A DNA stretch of 64,000 nt from an uncultured Lachnospiraceae bacterium. Lineage in GTDB: Bacteria; Bacillota; Clostridia; Lachnospirales; Lachnospiraceae. Shown in pieces: positions 9,720 through 18,036 of this stretch. Positions within the stretch are counted from its first letter, which is position 1; each line of letters opens with the position of its first letter. The position numbers and the translations under genes are program-made. The stretch is taken from contig ONHF01000005.1 of the NCBI GenBank assembly GCA_900317555.1, positions 1-64,000 of the forward strand. The letters are read 5' to 3'. The notes under the pieces are model-generated. The model searched no databases. It saw nothing but the letters and a program-made list of their open reading frames with translations, and was not told the DNA's origin.

Positions 9720-10705
9720 GCTTCCGCCTCCAATCGTTCATACTCTGCAACTAATTCGTCAACAGCTGCCAATGCGTAAAAATCTTTTTTCGTACCCGTT
9801 TTATTTCGCGGATCGAGGTAATTAGGCTGACACAAGGTAGGGCTGGCTTTTATTTTCTTCATAGCTGCATTGAATGTCTTGCCATACTTAATGTCGGGTT
9901 TCTTTTCTTTCGCCTTTTCTTTAAGATCTTGATATCGTAAGGGAGGTAGATCCGGTTCTACTCTAAAAGCTGGGGCATTCGGATCATCCGTTACACGAAC
10001 CGCCTTTCTAAGCGCAACGGCGTCCGAGCTATTCTCAAGCGCGGCAATGAGATCCGCATTTTTAGCATCGCGCACTCTATCCGCATAAACGTCGAAACCG
10101 ACGACGATGCTCTCCTGTATGCCATTCTCATTCAATTCACGGACTGACTGTACGACGCGATTCACAAATTCGTTGTGTGCACTGCCGTAATCCTGCTTGA
10201 GGTAATCGATAGGGTCAAAGGGCAGTTTCATCCCAACCGGGAGAATGATCAGATTATCGTCCTTTGTGACGTCCTTGTTGAAATACTTTTTGACGAAAGC
10301 ATCATAGTTCAGAACGGCTTTGCTGATCAACATAAAGACCACAGGGTCCAGTTTTCCTTCGATGAAATGGATATTGGAATTCCTGTAATCGCTCAGAAGA
10401 TCGAGATTATCATAAACCGCTTGAAACTTCTTATTTTTCTCAACCGTGTTGATATGGTCCCGCGTTAGGATCAGGACCTTTGAAAAGCTCTTTGTATGTA
10501 CGCTGTCCTTTTCGTAGAGCTGCTTTTTCCCGATGTATTTATACACATACGCCTTGAGCGCCAGCTCCCACGCGTTGATGATGAGGATCGTAGCCGTGGG
10601 ATACCGGAACGCAATATGTGGTTTATTATGGATCTCGATCCCGGCAAACAATGCTGCCTGAGACGAATCCAGCAGCAGTTTTGTTACGGATTTCCCACGA
10701 GACAT
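9716..10705 (-). CDS. DUF3644-family protein with RNxxxH (HEPN-type) motif
   Basis: The 329-residue protein starts with LLLDSSQAALFAGIEIHNKP and then INAWELALKAYVYK, the pattern of the DUF3644 family, whose function is not established. Residues 108-113 read RNSNIH, matching the Rx4-6H signature of HEPN ribonucleases, within a helical stretch (DLLSDYRNSNIHFIEG). The C-terminal third is charged and lysine-rich. The gene starts 3 nt after the hsdS stop and overlaps hsdR by 4 nt. It therefore lies exactly where the HEPN anticodon nuclease prrC lies in the E. coli prr locus (hsdM-hsdS-prrC-hsdR). A guard or suicide RNase controlled by the restriction complex is a reasonable inference, not shown. 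No ATPase domain like PrrC's is visible. Confidence 0.8.
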   Translation of the reverse strand: MSRGKSVTKLLLDSSQAALFAGIEIHNKPHIAFRYPTATILIINAWELALKAYVYKYIGKKQLYEKDSVHTKSFSKVLILTRDHINTVEKNKKFQAVYDNLDLLSDYRNSNIHFIEGKLDPVVFMLISKAVLNYDAFVKKYFNKDVTKDDNLIILPVGMKLPFDPIDYLKQDYGSAHNEFVNRVVQSVRELNENGIQESIVVGFDVYADRVRDAKNADLIAALENSSDAVALRKAVRVTDDPNAPAFRVEPDLPPLRYQDLKEKAKEKKPDIKYGKTFNAAMKKIKASPTLCQPNYLDPRNKTGTKKDFYALAAVDELVAEYERLEAEA

Positions 10706-10708
10706 GTT

Positions 10709-11860
10709 TTACACCTCGATTTCTCCGCTCATCAGCTTGGGCAGCAGACGATCACGAGCTTCTGCCGCAATCTCGTTCTCCCTTTGCAATAACCGTATTC
10801 TTTCAAAATATGGAAAGACAATGTCGCAAAATACAGTTAGGACTCCTTCAGTCGGGACACTCAGCACCAATGCGTTTAAATCCTTGGCATATACATGAGG
10901 TTGTGCGGACCCTTTTTGCAGAGAATCAAGTTTCATCGCATTGGCCTTCAGGAAGCAATAAACAAAAAACAGAAATGGTGTGCTATTACTGTCAATGAAA
11001 GAGCAATCTGAAGCAAAAACATCCACGTTGTAAAGCCTTGTGAATCCAGCGTTTGCGCCAGATCCACTAACTGTGATGACCGGGGCAACTGTGTTTGATT
11101 TATTGTGATAGTACGCAGGCTCTATACCTCCTGCAACAACAGGCACATCCCCATCAAGCACTTGTGCTTTAGTAATTGTTTTCCCGCGTTTAAAAAGAGA
11201 AATATCTCCAAGCGTTCCTTTTTTCCACCCCTCCGGCACACCGTCAACAATCGGCGTGTCCTCATATCCGGGGAAGTGGAAATCGACAAACCATTCCTTA
11301 TACAGCCGCTGTGCCGCTTCTTCAAGTAGCTTTATCTGCTTCTGGTTGTTTTCGATGAGGTTGTCGTAGGCAGCCAAAATAGAAGACAAACGTTCTTGCT
11401 CTGCAAAATCCTCATGAAGATCAATTTTGAACTCTCGCATGGTTCCAAGAAGAAGGTTTTTCTGTGCGGAGCCGTTTGAGCGATTAACAAAATCTGTCAC
11501 ACAGTTTTGCAATTTATAGTACAAATATGTTGGTAGGACAACCGAGGTGTCTGGTTTTACAATAGCAACGCTCTTCTGGAAAGTTGTTCTATATGTTTCG
11601 GGGATATCCTTCACTAAAGCCATTCTACCGATTGTCCCGCTATTTGTTATTAAAATATCGTTTGGCTCAAGTTGAGTCCTTTTATGTGTTTCGAGAAAAG
11701 CCCTTTCTGATATTTGTCTTGCATTAGCGTAGTCAACCGTACCGTTATTAACATCTTTGCAGCTAACAAAATAATACCCTGAATTCTCAGCCGGCTCACA
11801 ATCACCGTGCTTTCCGTCAGTTATATTTAGAGTTATTTCCCGAAGTGTAACCGTCTTCAT
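10709..11860 (-). CDS. hsdS: type I restriction enzyme, S (specificity) subunit
   Basis: This 383-residue protein has the two-fold HsdS architecture. The first target-recognition domain starts at MKTVTLREITL. A central conserved spacer helix follows around residues 145-190 (ERLSSILAAYDNLIENNQKQ, then EEAAQRLYKEWF). The second recognition domain begins at VPEGWKKGTLGDISLFKRGK, and the C-terminus has a second helix (ERIRLLQREN). It selects the bipartite DNA target for both methylation and cleavage. Its start overlaps the hsdM stop (ATGA) and its stop lies 3 nt before the DUF3644 start. Recognition domains are the variable part of such systems, so the target cannot be read from sequence. Confidence 0.93.
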   Translation of the reverse strand: MKTVTLREITLNITDGKHGDCEPAENSGYYFVSCKDVNNGTVDYANARQISERAFLETHKRTQLEPNDILITNSGTIGRMALVKDIPETYRTTFQKSVAIVKPDTSVVLPTYLYYKLQNCVTDFVNRSNGSAQKNLLLGTMREFKIDLHEDFAEQERLSSILAAYDNLIENNQKQIKLLEEAAQRLYKEWFVDFHFPGYEDTPIVDGVPEGWKKGTLGDISLFKRGKTITKAQVLDGDVPVVAGGIEPAYYHNKSNTVAPVITVSGSGANAGFTRLYNVDVFASDCSFIDSNSTPFLFFVYCFLKANAMKLDSLQKGSAQPHVYAKDLNALVLSVPTEGVLTVFCDIVFPYFERIRLLQRENEIAAEARDRLLPKLMSGEIEV

Positions 11861-13722
11861 ATCCCTATCTCCTTCATATTCTGTGAGATGGTGTCCATCA
11901 GGTCGTTGGACTCAGTCTGAAGGGACAGAAGCTCCCGGTGAATTTCAGCCATGCGCTCAGCAAAATCCACACCGTCATCCTCCACGGGAGCCACACCAAC
12001 GTATGCGCCGGGCGTGAGGGACCAGCCTTTTTCTTCGATCTCGGAAAGACTCGCCAGCTTGCACAGGCCAAGGATATCAGCATAAATGCCATCACCGAAC
12101 TTTTCATAGAGCCAGTGTGCTTCCTTTGCAACAGTCAGCATATTCTCGATATAGGCGATTCTGTCATCGTACTGCTGCTGGACGCTCTTTTTGTCGCGTT
12201 TCCCAGCGGCGTCCACTTCGGTTTTCGCGGCCTTGCGGAGCGCGGAGAGCTTCTCTTTCAGTGCGGATACTACATCGGCAAAGGAATCCCGATAAACGGC
12301 ATCTTTTAGATCATCATTCTCGGCGGCTTCGGCTTCTGTGTGAAGGTAATCGTGATATTCTTGCAGCAGCGCAGTATACTTTTCGGTTTTACCTCGATAG
12401 AGCCATACGATAGCGTTCAGATTTTTGAGCTGCCAGTCACTCCATTCGTTGAGTGTGCGGTCAACAACGGTATAGTAATTCCGGGCGTCGATGAAAAGCA
12501 CCTTGTCGCGGATGGCTTCGCCCTTGGCCTTGTCGAAAAACCACAGTGAGCAAGGCAGAGACTTGGTATAGAAGAAGTTATTGCCAACGGAGATCATCAC
12601 GTCAACGTGTCCGGTGCGGATCAGTGCCTCCCGGATGTCCTTGTCTTTGCCCTGGCTGTCCGTAGCAGAGGACGCCATTACAAAACCGGCACGGCCATGC
12701 TCGTTAAGATAAGAATAGAAATAGGAAATCCAGAGGTAGTTGGCGTTGCTGACCTCTTTGTTTTTGTTTACGCTCGGCAGACCGAACGGAAGGCGTCCGG
12801 CGTTTTCGCAGGATTCTGCCTTAACTTTATCCACGTTGAACGGAGGATTCGCCATGATGTAATCGCAGCAGCCGTCGAGGTTATGCGCGTCGTGGTAGAA
12901 GGTGTTCGCCTCGTCACCGGACTTGATCACGCCTGTCAGTCCGTGAACAGCCATATTCATGAGGCAAAGCTGGGCGTTGTATTCAACCTTTTCCTGTCCG
13001 TAGAAGGTCATGGTGCTGTTGGCGTTCATTCCAGCGGCGTTCACAAAATCGCCGCTCTGCACGAACATACCGCCGCTGCCGCACGCGCAATCGAGAAGAA
13101 CTCCCTGTTTCGGCTCCAGAATATTGACGATCATTTTTACAAGGGATTTCGGCGTGAAGAACACACCGTCATCGGATGCGACCACGGGAGCGAATTTACT
13201 GAGGAAGTATTCATAAATGCGGCCTATGATATCGCCGCCGACATCGTCAAGTGCGCTGTTATTGAAAATACGGAGAAGCTCCGCCAGCAGCTCGTCGGAG
13301 AAATCCGTATAGCTTTTCGGCAGAACACCTGTGAGTTGTTCGCTCTGCGCCTCAATGAGCTGCATGGCGTTGTTGACAGCTTCTCCGAGGCTGTTCATCG
13401 GATGGCCGTCTTTGTTGACAAGACCGGCGGAGGCAATGTTCTCCGGCAGATTGACAAGGTATTCGTACTGTGCCTCTTTCGGCAGGTACAGTGCACTCTT
13501 TGCGGAAAAGTCGCTGGCCTCGACGGGCATTACGCGTCCGCCGCGAGAGGGACGGTCCTTCAGTATCTCGGCTTCTACCCTTTTAAAGCGGCTGTACGCA
13601 TAGCGCAGGAAAATAAGCCCCAGCACGGGCATACAGTATTGATTTGAAGTTAGCTTTGACCCTGCACGAAGGAGATCAGCGGATTCCCACAGCTCCGCCT
13701 CCAGTTTCCGTATGTTAATCAT
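11857..13722 (-). CDS. hsdM: type I restriction enzyme, M (N6-adenine methyltransferase) subunit
   Basis: The 621-residue HsdM has the N-terminal helical HsdM_N domain (LWESADLLRAGSKL), the AdoMet-binding motif DCACGSGGMF (211-220) and the catalytic NPPF (292-295) of adenine-N6 methyltransferases. A coiled-coil C-terminal region ends in a helix contacting HsdS. The start overlaps the xre regulator gene by 8 bp. Together with HsdS it should methylate host DNA, and with HsdR it forms the restriction complex. It is intact. Confidence 0.95.
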   Translation of the reverse strand: MINIRKLEAELWESADLLRAGSKLTSNQYCMPVLGLIFLRYAYSRFKRVEAEILKDRPSRGGRVMPVEASDFSAKSALYLPKEAQYEYLVNLPENIASAGLVNKDGHPMNSLGEAVNNAMQLIEAQSEQLTGVLPKSYTDFSDELLAELLRIFNNSALDDVGGDIIGRIYEYFLSKFAPVVASDDGVFFTPKSLVKMIVNILEPKQGVLLDCACGSGGMFVQSGDFVNAAGMNANSTMTFYGQEKVEYNAQLCLMNMAVHGLTGVIKSGDEANTFYHDAHNLDGCCDYIMANPPFNVDKVKAESCENAGRLPFGLPSVNKNKEVSNANYLWISYFYSYLNEHGRAGFVMASSATDSQGKDKDIREALIRTGHVDVMISVGNNFFYTKSLPCSLWFFDKAKGEAIRDKVLFIDARNYYTVVDRTLNEWSDWQLKNLNAIVWLYRGKTEKYTALLQEYHDYLHTEAEAAENDDLKDAVYRDSFADVVSALKEKLSALRKAAKTEVDAAGKRDKKSVQQQYDDRIAYIENMLTVAKEAHWLYEKFGDGIYADILGLCKLASLSEIEEKGWSLTPGAYVGVAPVEDDGVDFAERMAEIHRELLSLQTESNDLMDTISQNMKEIGI

Positions 13723-13945
13723 GATCTTCTTCCTCCTTCGGCTGATCGGGTATAAATTCCATCATATCGTTAGGCGTGCAGTTCATCGCAGAGCAAATGC
13801 TCTCTACCTTATCTAAGGCGATGTACTGCCCGTTCTTGATTTTTGTGATTATGTTTGCGGATATGCTGGCACGGCGCATCAGCTCTGCATTGGAAATATC
13901 GCGCTCAATCATCATGTGCATCAGGGGTTTATAACTAACTGCCAT
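13715..13945 (-). CDS. Cro/C1-type (XRE) small regulator of the restriction operon
   Basis: A 76-residue single-domain helix-turn-helix protein (ISNAELMRRASISANIITKI, then KNGQYIALDKVESIC) of the Cro/C1 type, similar in size to controller proteins of restriction-modification systems. It is the first gene of the operon, starts at an ATG with AAGGAGG 8 nt upstream, and overlaps hsdM. A good promoter with a dyad between its -35 and -10 boxes lies directly upstream, which fits autoregulation (inferred). The acidic tail DQPKEEEDHD is not part of the fold. Confidence 0.87.
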   Translation of the reverse strand: MAVSYKPLMHMMIERDISNAELMRRASISANIITKIKNGQYIALDKVESICSAMNCTPNDMMEFIPDQPKEEEDHD

Positions 13946-13978
13946 ATCATCAGCCTCCTTATCTCAAAATGCACACAT

Positions 13979-14007
13979 ATTGTATCACATTTCTGTGAAA
14001 TAATCAA
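13979..14007 (-). promoter_or_regulatory. promoter of the xre-hsdMS-DUF3644-hsdR-TIR operon with internal dyad
   Basis: Read leftward, TTGATT (14007-14002) and TACAAT (13984-13979) are separated by 17 bp, a good sigma-A type promoter. TCACA (13985-13989) and TGTGA (13994-13998) form a dyad inside the spacer, a likely operator for the XRE protein encoded just downstream. The ribosome-binding site AAGGAGG follows before the ATG at 13945. Confidence 0.7.
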
Positions 14008-14173
14008 CGGATGTATTGCAAGCTCGAAACGTCAGTTCAATATTACTATTTAATAGCAAAAAGGGTTGTTATATACTCAAACGTTTTCTTCAGTTCGCTT
14101 CCCGAAAGGAAAGAAAGATAAGTATTATTCATATCAGTATCATTATTATTAGTCTTAATTGGGTGTGATTTTC

Positions 14174-14242
14174 ACACTTCAAGAAGTTTCATTTCGACAC
14201 TTCAAGAAGTTTCGTTTTCACACTTCAAGAACTTTCGCTCTC
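14174..14242. repeat. three tandem 23-bp repeats
   Basis: Units at 14174-14196, 14197-14219 and 14220-14242 share ACACTTCAAGAASTTTCR, each with a small dyad ACTTC-AA-GAAGT (imperfect in the third). They lie in the gene-free stretch 13946-14386, about 170 bp upstream of the restriction promoter and near the right end of the element. Their form resembles replication or partition iterons, or regulator-binding sites. No replication gene is nearby. Confidence 0.75.
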
Positions 14243-14271
14243 AGCTGCGCCAGTCATCAAATCTGAAAAAA

Positions 14272-14320
14272 GGCAACAAAAAACGGGCTGCTGTAAAACA
14301 ACAATCCGTTTTTGTTTGCC
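14272..14320. terminator. long inverted repeat with T-run near the right end of the element
   Basis: GGCAACAAAAAACGG (14272-14286) pairs with CCGTTTTTGTTTGCC (14306-14320) almost perfectly across a 19-nt loop. It may be a bidirectional terminator isolating the element from the flanking SDR gene, or a recombination-site feature. Between here and 14386 nothing else is recognised. Confidence 0.45.
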
Positions 14321-14386
14321 AACCCGTTCAGACAGATGCCCATATTGTTTTTGATCTGAAACTTTCTTATGAGCACCCTCCGTTCC

Positions 14387-15007
14387 CTGTATGCGGAAAA
14401 TATCGGCAGTACCTGTATAGCGCTTCGCTGTGATGTGACAGAGGAACAGGATGTTCAGCAGATGATGGATCAGATTGGCGTTTCTCTGCAGGGGCTTGAC
14501 ATCGTCGTCAACAGCGCTGGCATGAACCGTCTTCTTCCTGCAGAAGACTATGATACGGAAACCTTTGACAGAGTTATGGACCTCAACGTGAAAGGAACCT
14601 TTCTTGTCAGCAGGGAGGCCGGAAAAAGATTTATGATTCCCGCAAAATCCGGTAAAATCATCAATATTTCTTCAGTCAAAGGCGTGATCGGAACAGACGC
14701 CGATTATATTGCTTACTGCACCAGTAAGGGTGCCGTCAATATGTTCACCAGGCAGCTCGCCTGCGAATGGGGCAAATATAACATCTGCGTGAACGCTATC
14801 GCGCCTACGTTTGTACGTACGGAAATCAATGCTTTTCAGCTTGATGATCCTGTCTTCTATGCGGCGCTGACAAAACGGATTCCTCTCGGCAGAATCGGTC
14901 AGAAATGTGATATCGCGGCAACAGCGGTTTTCCTTGCAAGTGATGCTTCTTCATTCATCAGCGGTCAGATTCTTCCGGTAGACGGCGGCCTGACCGCAAA
15001 ACAATAA
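14387..15007 (+). pseudogene. SDR-family oxidoreductase, 3' fragment
   Basis: This is the C-terminal part of a classical short-chain dehydrogenase: LYAENIGST, CDVTEEQDV, the NSAGMNR turn, the catalytic Ser in INISSVKG, YIAYCTSKGA (YxxxK), and a C-terminal FISGQILPVDGG. The glycine-rich cofactor motif is missing here and is found at 2517-2623, so the element inserted in this gene. An ATG at 14369 supplied by element DNA opens a 212-codon frame, but it has no evident ribosome-binding site and the product could not bind NAD(P) normally. Confidence 0.85.
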
Positions 15008-15014
15008 TCCGCGT

Positions 15015-15059
15015 AAAACAAGAGGAGGACACGATAGATACGTGTCATCCTCTTGTTTT
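15015..15059. terminator. bidirectional terminator between SDR and rsgA
   Basis: A 19-bp stem with one mismatch (left arm 15015-15033, right arm 15041-15059) has A-rich and T-rich ends on both sides, ending in a T6 run to the right. It serves the converging SDR and rsgA transcripts. Its right arm overlaps the rsgA stop codon. Confidence 0.85.
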
Positions 15060-15953
15060 TTTGCTGTAAACCGGACGCTGCTGCTTCAGCTGACCATAAA
15101 TTTCCAGATAGTTATTATAACGGATACTGCTGATCCGACCCTCGCGGACAGCTTCCTTGACCCGGCACCCCGGCTCCGCAATATGACTGCATCCCTGAAA
15201 GCGGCACCCCGCTGCTTCTTCGGTAAACTCAGGATAATAGTCCTTGAGATCGTCTGCCGTAAGCCCCGGCAGATCGAGCGACGTAAACCCCGGTGTATCC
15301 ACCAGATACGTTCCGCCGCCCGCGGCAAGAAGTTCTGTATGCCGCGTCGTATTCTTCCCGCGGGATATTTTTCTGGAAAGTTCTCCTGTCTGCATATGTG
15401 CCGCCGGACAAAGCCGGTTGATGAGCGATGACTTTCCAGCTCCGGACGGGCCTGTGATCACCGTTGTTTTGCCGGACAAGGCGACAATGAGCGGTGAAAG
15501 GCTTTCCTCATCGGTTGTCTGGATGAACATAACACGGCAGCCGCACTTTTCATAGACGCTTTTCAGCTCTGCCAGCTGCTCCGCTGTTGCAAGATCCAGC
15601 TTGTTAAAGCACAGGATTGCCGGCAGGCGCTTCTGTTTCATTAATATCAGGAACCGGTCCAGCATGTTATAGCTGGGGGCCGGATTTGTTATCGCAAAAA
15701 GCAGCAGCGCCTGATCCACATTCGCCACATTCGGACGGATCAGATCATTGCGCCGCGGAAGAAGACGGACTACATTTCCCTCTTTCGGATCACTGACCGT
15801 GTCTGTGACATCAATCAGTACGTCATCTCCGACCAGCGGCTTTTCCCCAAGCGAACGGAATACGCCCTTCGCCCTGCAGCGATAGAGCGTATCCTCCGCG
15901 TAAACGTCATAGAACCCCGCAATGCTCTTGATGATTTTTCCCTGCACTGACAT
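15045..15953 (-). CDS. rsgA: ribosome small-subunit-dependent GTPase RsgA (YloQ)
   Basis: RsgA is a circularly permuted GTPase that helps 30S subunit maturation. From the ATG at 15953 the protein has 302 residues: an N-terminal OB-fold, G4 NKLD, G1 GPSGAGKSSL, G3 DTPG in permuted order, and a C-terminal zinc finger (C..QGCSHIAEPGC). This ATG lies 1 nt after the stop of the upstream kinase gene and gives the usual family start (MSVQGKIIKS). The upstream alternative start would overlap the kinase gene. It is the last gene of the priA-to-rsgA run, and pairing with prkC/prpC is common in Firmicutes. Confidence 0.95.
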   Translation of the reverse strand: MSVQGKIIKSIAGFYDVYAEDTLYRCRAKGVFRSLGEKPLVGDDVLIDVTDTVSDPKEGNVVRLLPRRNDLIRPNVANVDQALLLFAITNPAPSYNMLDRFLILMKQKRLPAILCFNKLDLATAEQLAELKSVYEKCGCRVMFIQTTDEESLSPLIVALSGKTTVITGPSGAGKSSLINRLCPAAHMQTGELSRKISRGKNTTRHTELLAAGGGTYLVDTPGFTSLDLPGLTADDLKDYYPEFTEEAAGCRFQGCSHIAEPGCRVKEAVREGRISSIRYNNYLEIYGQLKQQRPVYSKKTRG

Positions 15954-15954
15954 A

Positions 15955-17961
15955 TCAGTCCTCGGGGGTAAAAGTGAGCTCACGGGTAACGACAGCTTCT
16001 CCGGTAACCGGATTGCCGTTCGCGTCCGTTGATGTGCCTGCCGGCTTATAGCTCATCTTGAGCGTCCCCGTCCCGCTTGAAAGTCCCGTGTAGCTGACCG
16101 GAAACGGAAACTGCGTAATCTGCCCGTCAAAAAGTTTCGTCCCGTCCCCGGCAATCAGTACGCAGTATACCGGTGTGCCGTCCACGTAGCCGGCGCCTTC
16201 TGTCGGTGCCGTGATCTCTGCCGTATACGAATAGGTTTTGACCGTACTCTTCCCGATACTGAGCGTGATCTTGTCTTCCTCGTCCGCTTCAGTGTCTGCA
16301 GCGGGCGACTGATCGCTGACAACACCTGTCAGATTCGGATCTTTAACCTCGACCTCATTCACCGTGATATTAGCAGCGGAGAAACCTGCGGCAATAAGTT
16401 CCGCTGTCGCCTGATCCTTGGTTATGCCGCGGACATCCGGAACCGTTATACTGACGGCTTCCTGCGCTCTGCTGCTGACAGTGATCGTGATCGTTGCGCC
16501 GCTCTGAGCAGTACCTGTAGGGCTTTGCGAAATGACCGTGTTCTTTGCGGCAGTATCGCTCTGTGCCTCTTCGCGTCTGACTTTAAATCCCTGACCTTCC
16601 AGTATCGAGACAGCCTCGGCATATGGCTTGCCGGTTACATCCGGAACGGTTATCAGTTCTTTCTGCGCCTCATCGGCATTCTTCCCGGCAACCGCGGGCA
16701 TCTTGACAAGTCCGTCCGTGGATACCGCTGTGCTTTCTCCCGTAAGTCCGGATGGTGAAAACAGCCCGAGCTTTACTGCCGCGACTGCAATGATGATGAC
16801 GCCGATCGCTACCGCTGCCGCGATCGAAACAGCAGTAATTCGTCTTTCTCTTCCCGGATCGTATCCGTCGTCGTCAAAATCATCTGCGTAGTCATCCGCT
16901 TCATAGGATTTCCGCAGATCCCGGTTCTTTCGAAGCGGTGCATCAAGGCGCCCGGAAGCAGAGCGTCTGCGCTGACTGTAATGATCCTCGTATGCATCTT
17001 CCTCCGGATAGCGGTCTTCCCTTACAGGCTCTCTTCGTTCGCTTTCGTACATTCCCTGGCGGACCTTGGAATGTTCAATCGGCGAAGAAATTCTTGTTGC
17101 GGACTCCTCATCCGGGTGGATGACTTTTACAAAATTATCATCCGGGTGAATCAGCGACTGTTTAAGATCCGCAATGAGCGATTCCATGTTCTGGTAACGT
17201 CTGTCAGGACTCTTCTCGCAGCATTTGAGTACAATCTGTTCAACACTGACCGGAATTTCCGGTACGAACTCTCTGGGCGATGGCATCGGCGACTGAATAT
17301 GCTTGATCGCGATGGCAACCGTCGTTTCTCCGTTGAAAGGGACTCTTCCGGTCAGCATCTCGAAGATTGTAATGCCAAGCGAATAGATGTCACTGCGTTC
17401 ATCGGAATAACCGCCGCGCGCCTGCTCCGGAGAGGTATAGTGAACCGATCCCATGACATTCGAAGTGATCGTATTGCTCGTCGCAGCCTTCGCGATTCCG
17501 AAATCTGTGATCTTGACCTTGCCGTCTTTTGAAATAATGATGTTCTGTGGCTTGATATCTCTGTGGATAATCCGCGCATGATGCGCGGCCTGCAGTCCCA
17601 TCGAGACCTGAATCGCTATGCTGATGGCCTCCTTCACGGAAAGCCGTGATTTCTTCTCGATATATTTCTTGAGTGTAATGCCGTCAACGAGCTCCATGAC
17701 AATATAATTGATGCCCTTTTCCTCACCGACATCATATACATTGACAATATTCGGATGCATCAGTCCCGCGGCAGCCTGCGCTTCCACGCGGAACTTGGAA
17801 ACAAAGCTGGCGTTATCCGAAAATTCCTGCTTGAGCACCTTGATGGCAACGAATCTGTTCAGTTTATGGTCTTTTGCCCTGTAGACGACAGACATGCCTC
17901 CGGTCCCGATTTTCTCAAGAACCTCATATCTGTCCGCAATCAGCATTCCGATCTTAACCAT
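15955..17961 (-). CDS. prkC: PASTA-domain Ser/Thr protein kinase PrkC/StkP type
   Basis: A 668-residue membrane kinase. The cytoplasmic Hanks-type kinase shows GTGGMSVVY (19-27), K41, HRDIKPQN (133-140) and DFG (153-155). A basic/acidic linker is followed by a single membrane segment near 380-405. Outside the cell are a short degenerate PASTA-like segment (VKMPAVAGKNADEA), two full PASTA repeats (ITVPDVTGKPYAEAV and ITVPDVRGITKDQA) and a C-terminal beta-rich region. Such kinases sense muropeptides or lipid II and regulate the cell wall and translation. The partner phosphatase gene lies 75 bp upstream and rsgA directly downstream. Confidence 0.95.
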   Translation of the reverse strand: MVKIGMLIADRYEVLEKIGTGGMSVVYRAKDHKLNRFVAIKVLKQEFSDNASFVSKFRVEAQAAAGLMHPNIVNVYDVGEEKGINYIVMELVDGITLKKYIEKKSRLSVKEAISIAIQVSMGLQAAHHARIIHRDIKPQNIIISKDGKVKITDFGIAKAATSNTITSNVMGSVHYTSPEQARGGYSDERSDIYSLGITIFEMLTGRVPFNGETTVAIAIKHIQSPMPSPREFVPEIPVSVEQIVLKCCEKSPDRRYQNMESLIADLKQSLIHPDDNFVKVIHPDEESATRISSPIEHSKVRQGMYESERREPVREDRYPEEDAYEDHYSQRRRSASGRLDAPLRKNRDLRKSYEADDYADDFDDDGYDPGRERRITAVSIAAAVAIGVIIIAVAAVKLGLFSPSGLTGESTAVSTDGLVKMPAVAGKNADEAQKELITVPDVTGKPYAEAVSILEGQGFKVRREEAQSDTAAKNTVISQSPTGTAQSGATITITVSSRAQEAVSITVPDVRGITKDQATAELIAAGFSAANITVNEVEVKDPNLTGVVSDQSPAADTEADEEDKITLSIGKSTVKTYSYTAEITAPTEGAGYVDGTPVYCVLIAGDGTKLFDGQITQFPFPVSYTGLSSGTGTLKMSYKPAGTSTDANGNPVTGEAVVTRELTFTPED

Positions 17962-18036
17962 GCAAATTCTCCTGTGTTACGTAACGACACTCCGCCGGCA
18001 GGTAAATACAGCTAGCGCGTAAAAACAAAGCACATG

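Noticed and set aside
12607-13647. Long rightward reading frame opposite hsdM
   Set aside because: It is a shadow of the well-supported hsdM gene with no recognisable domain.
14369-15007. Functional SDR starting at ATG 14369
   Set aside because: The cofactor-binding motif is missing, the first six codons come from element DNA and no ribosome-binding site precedes it.
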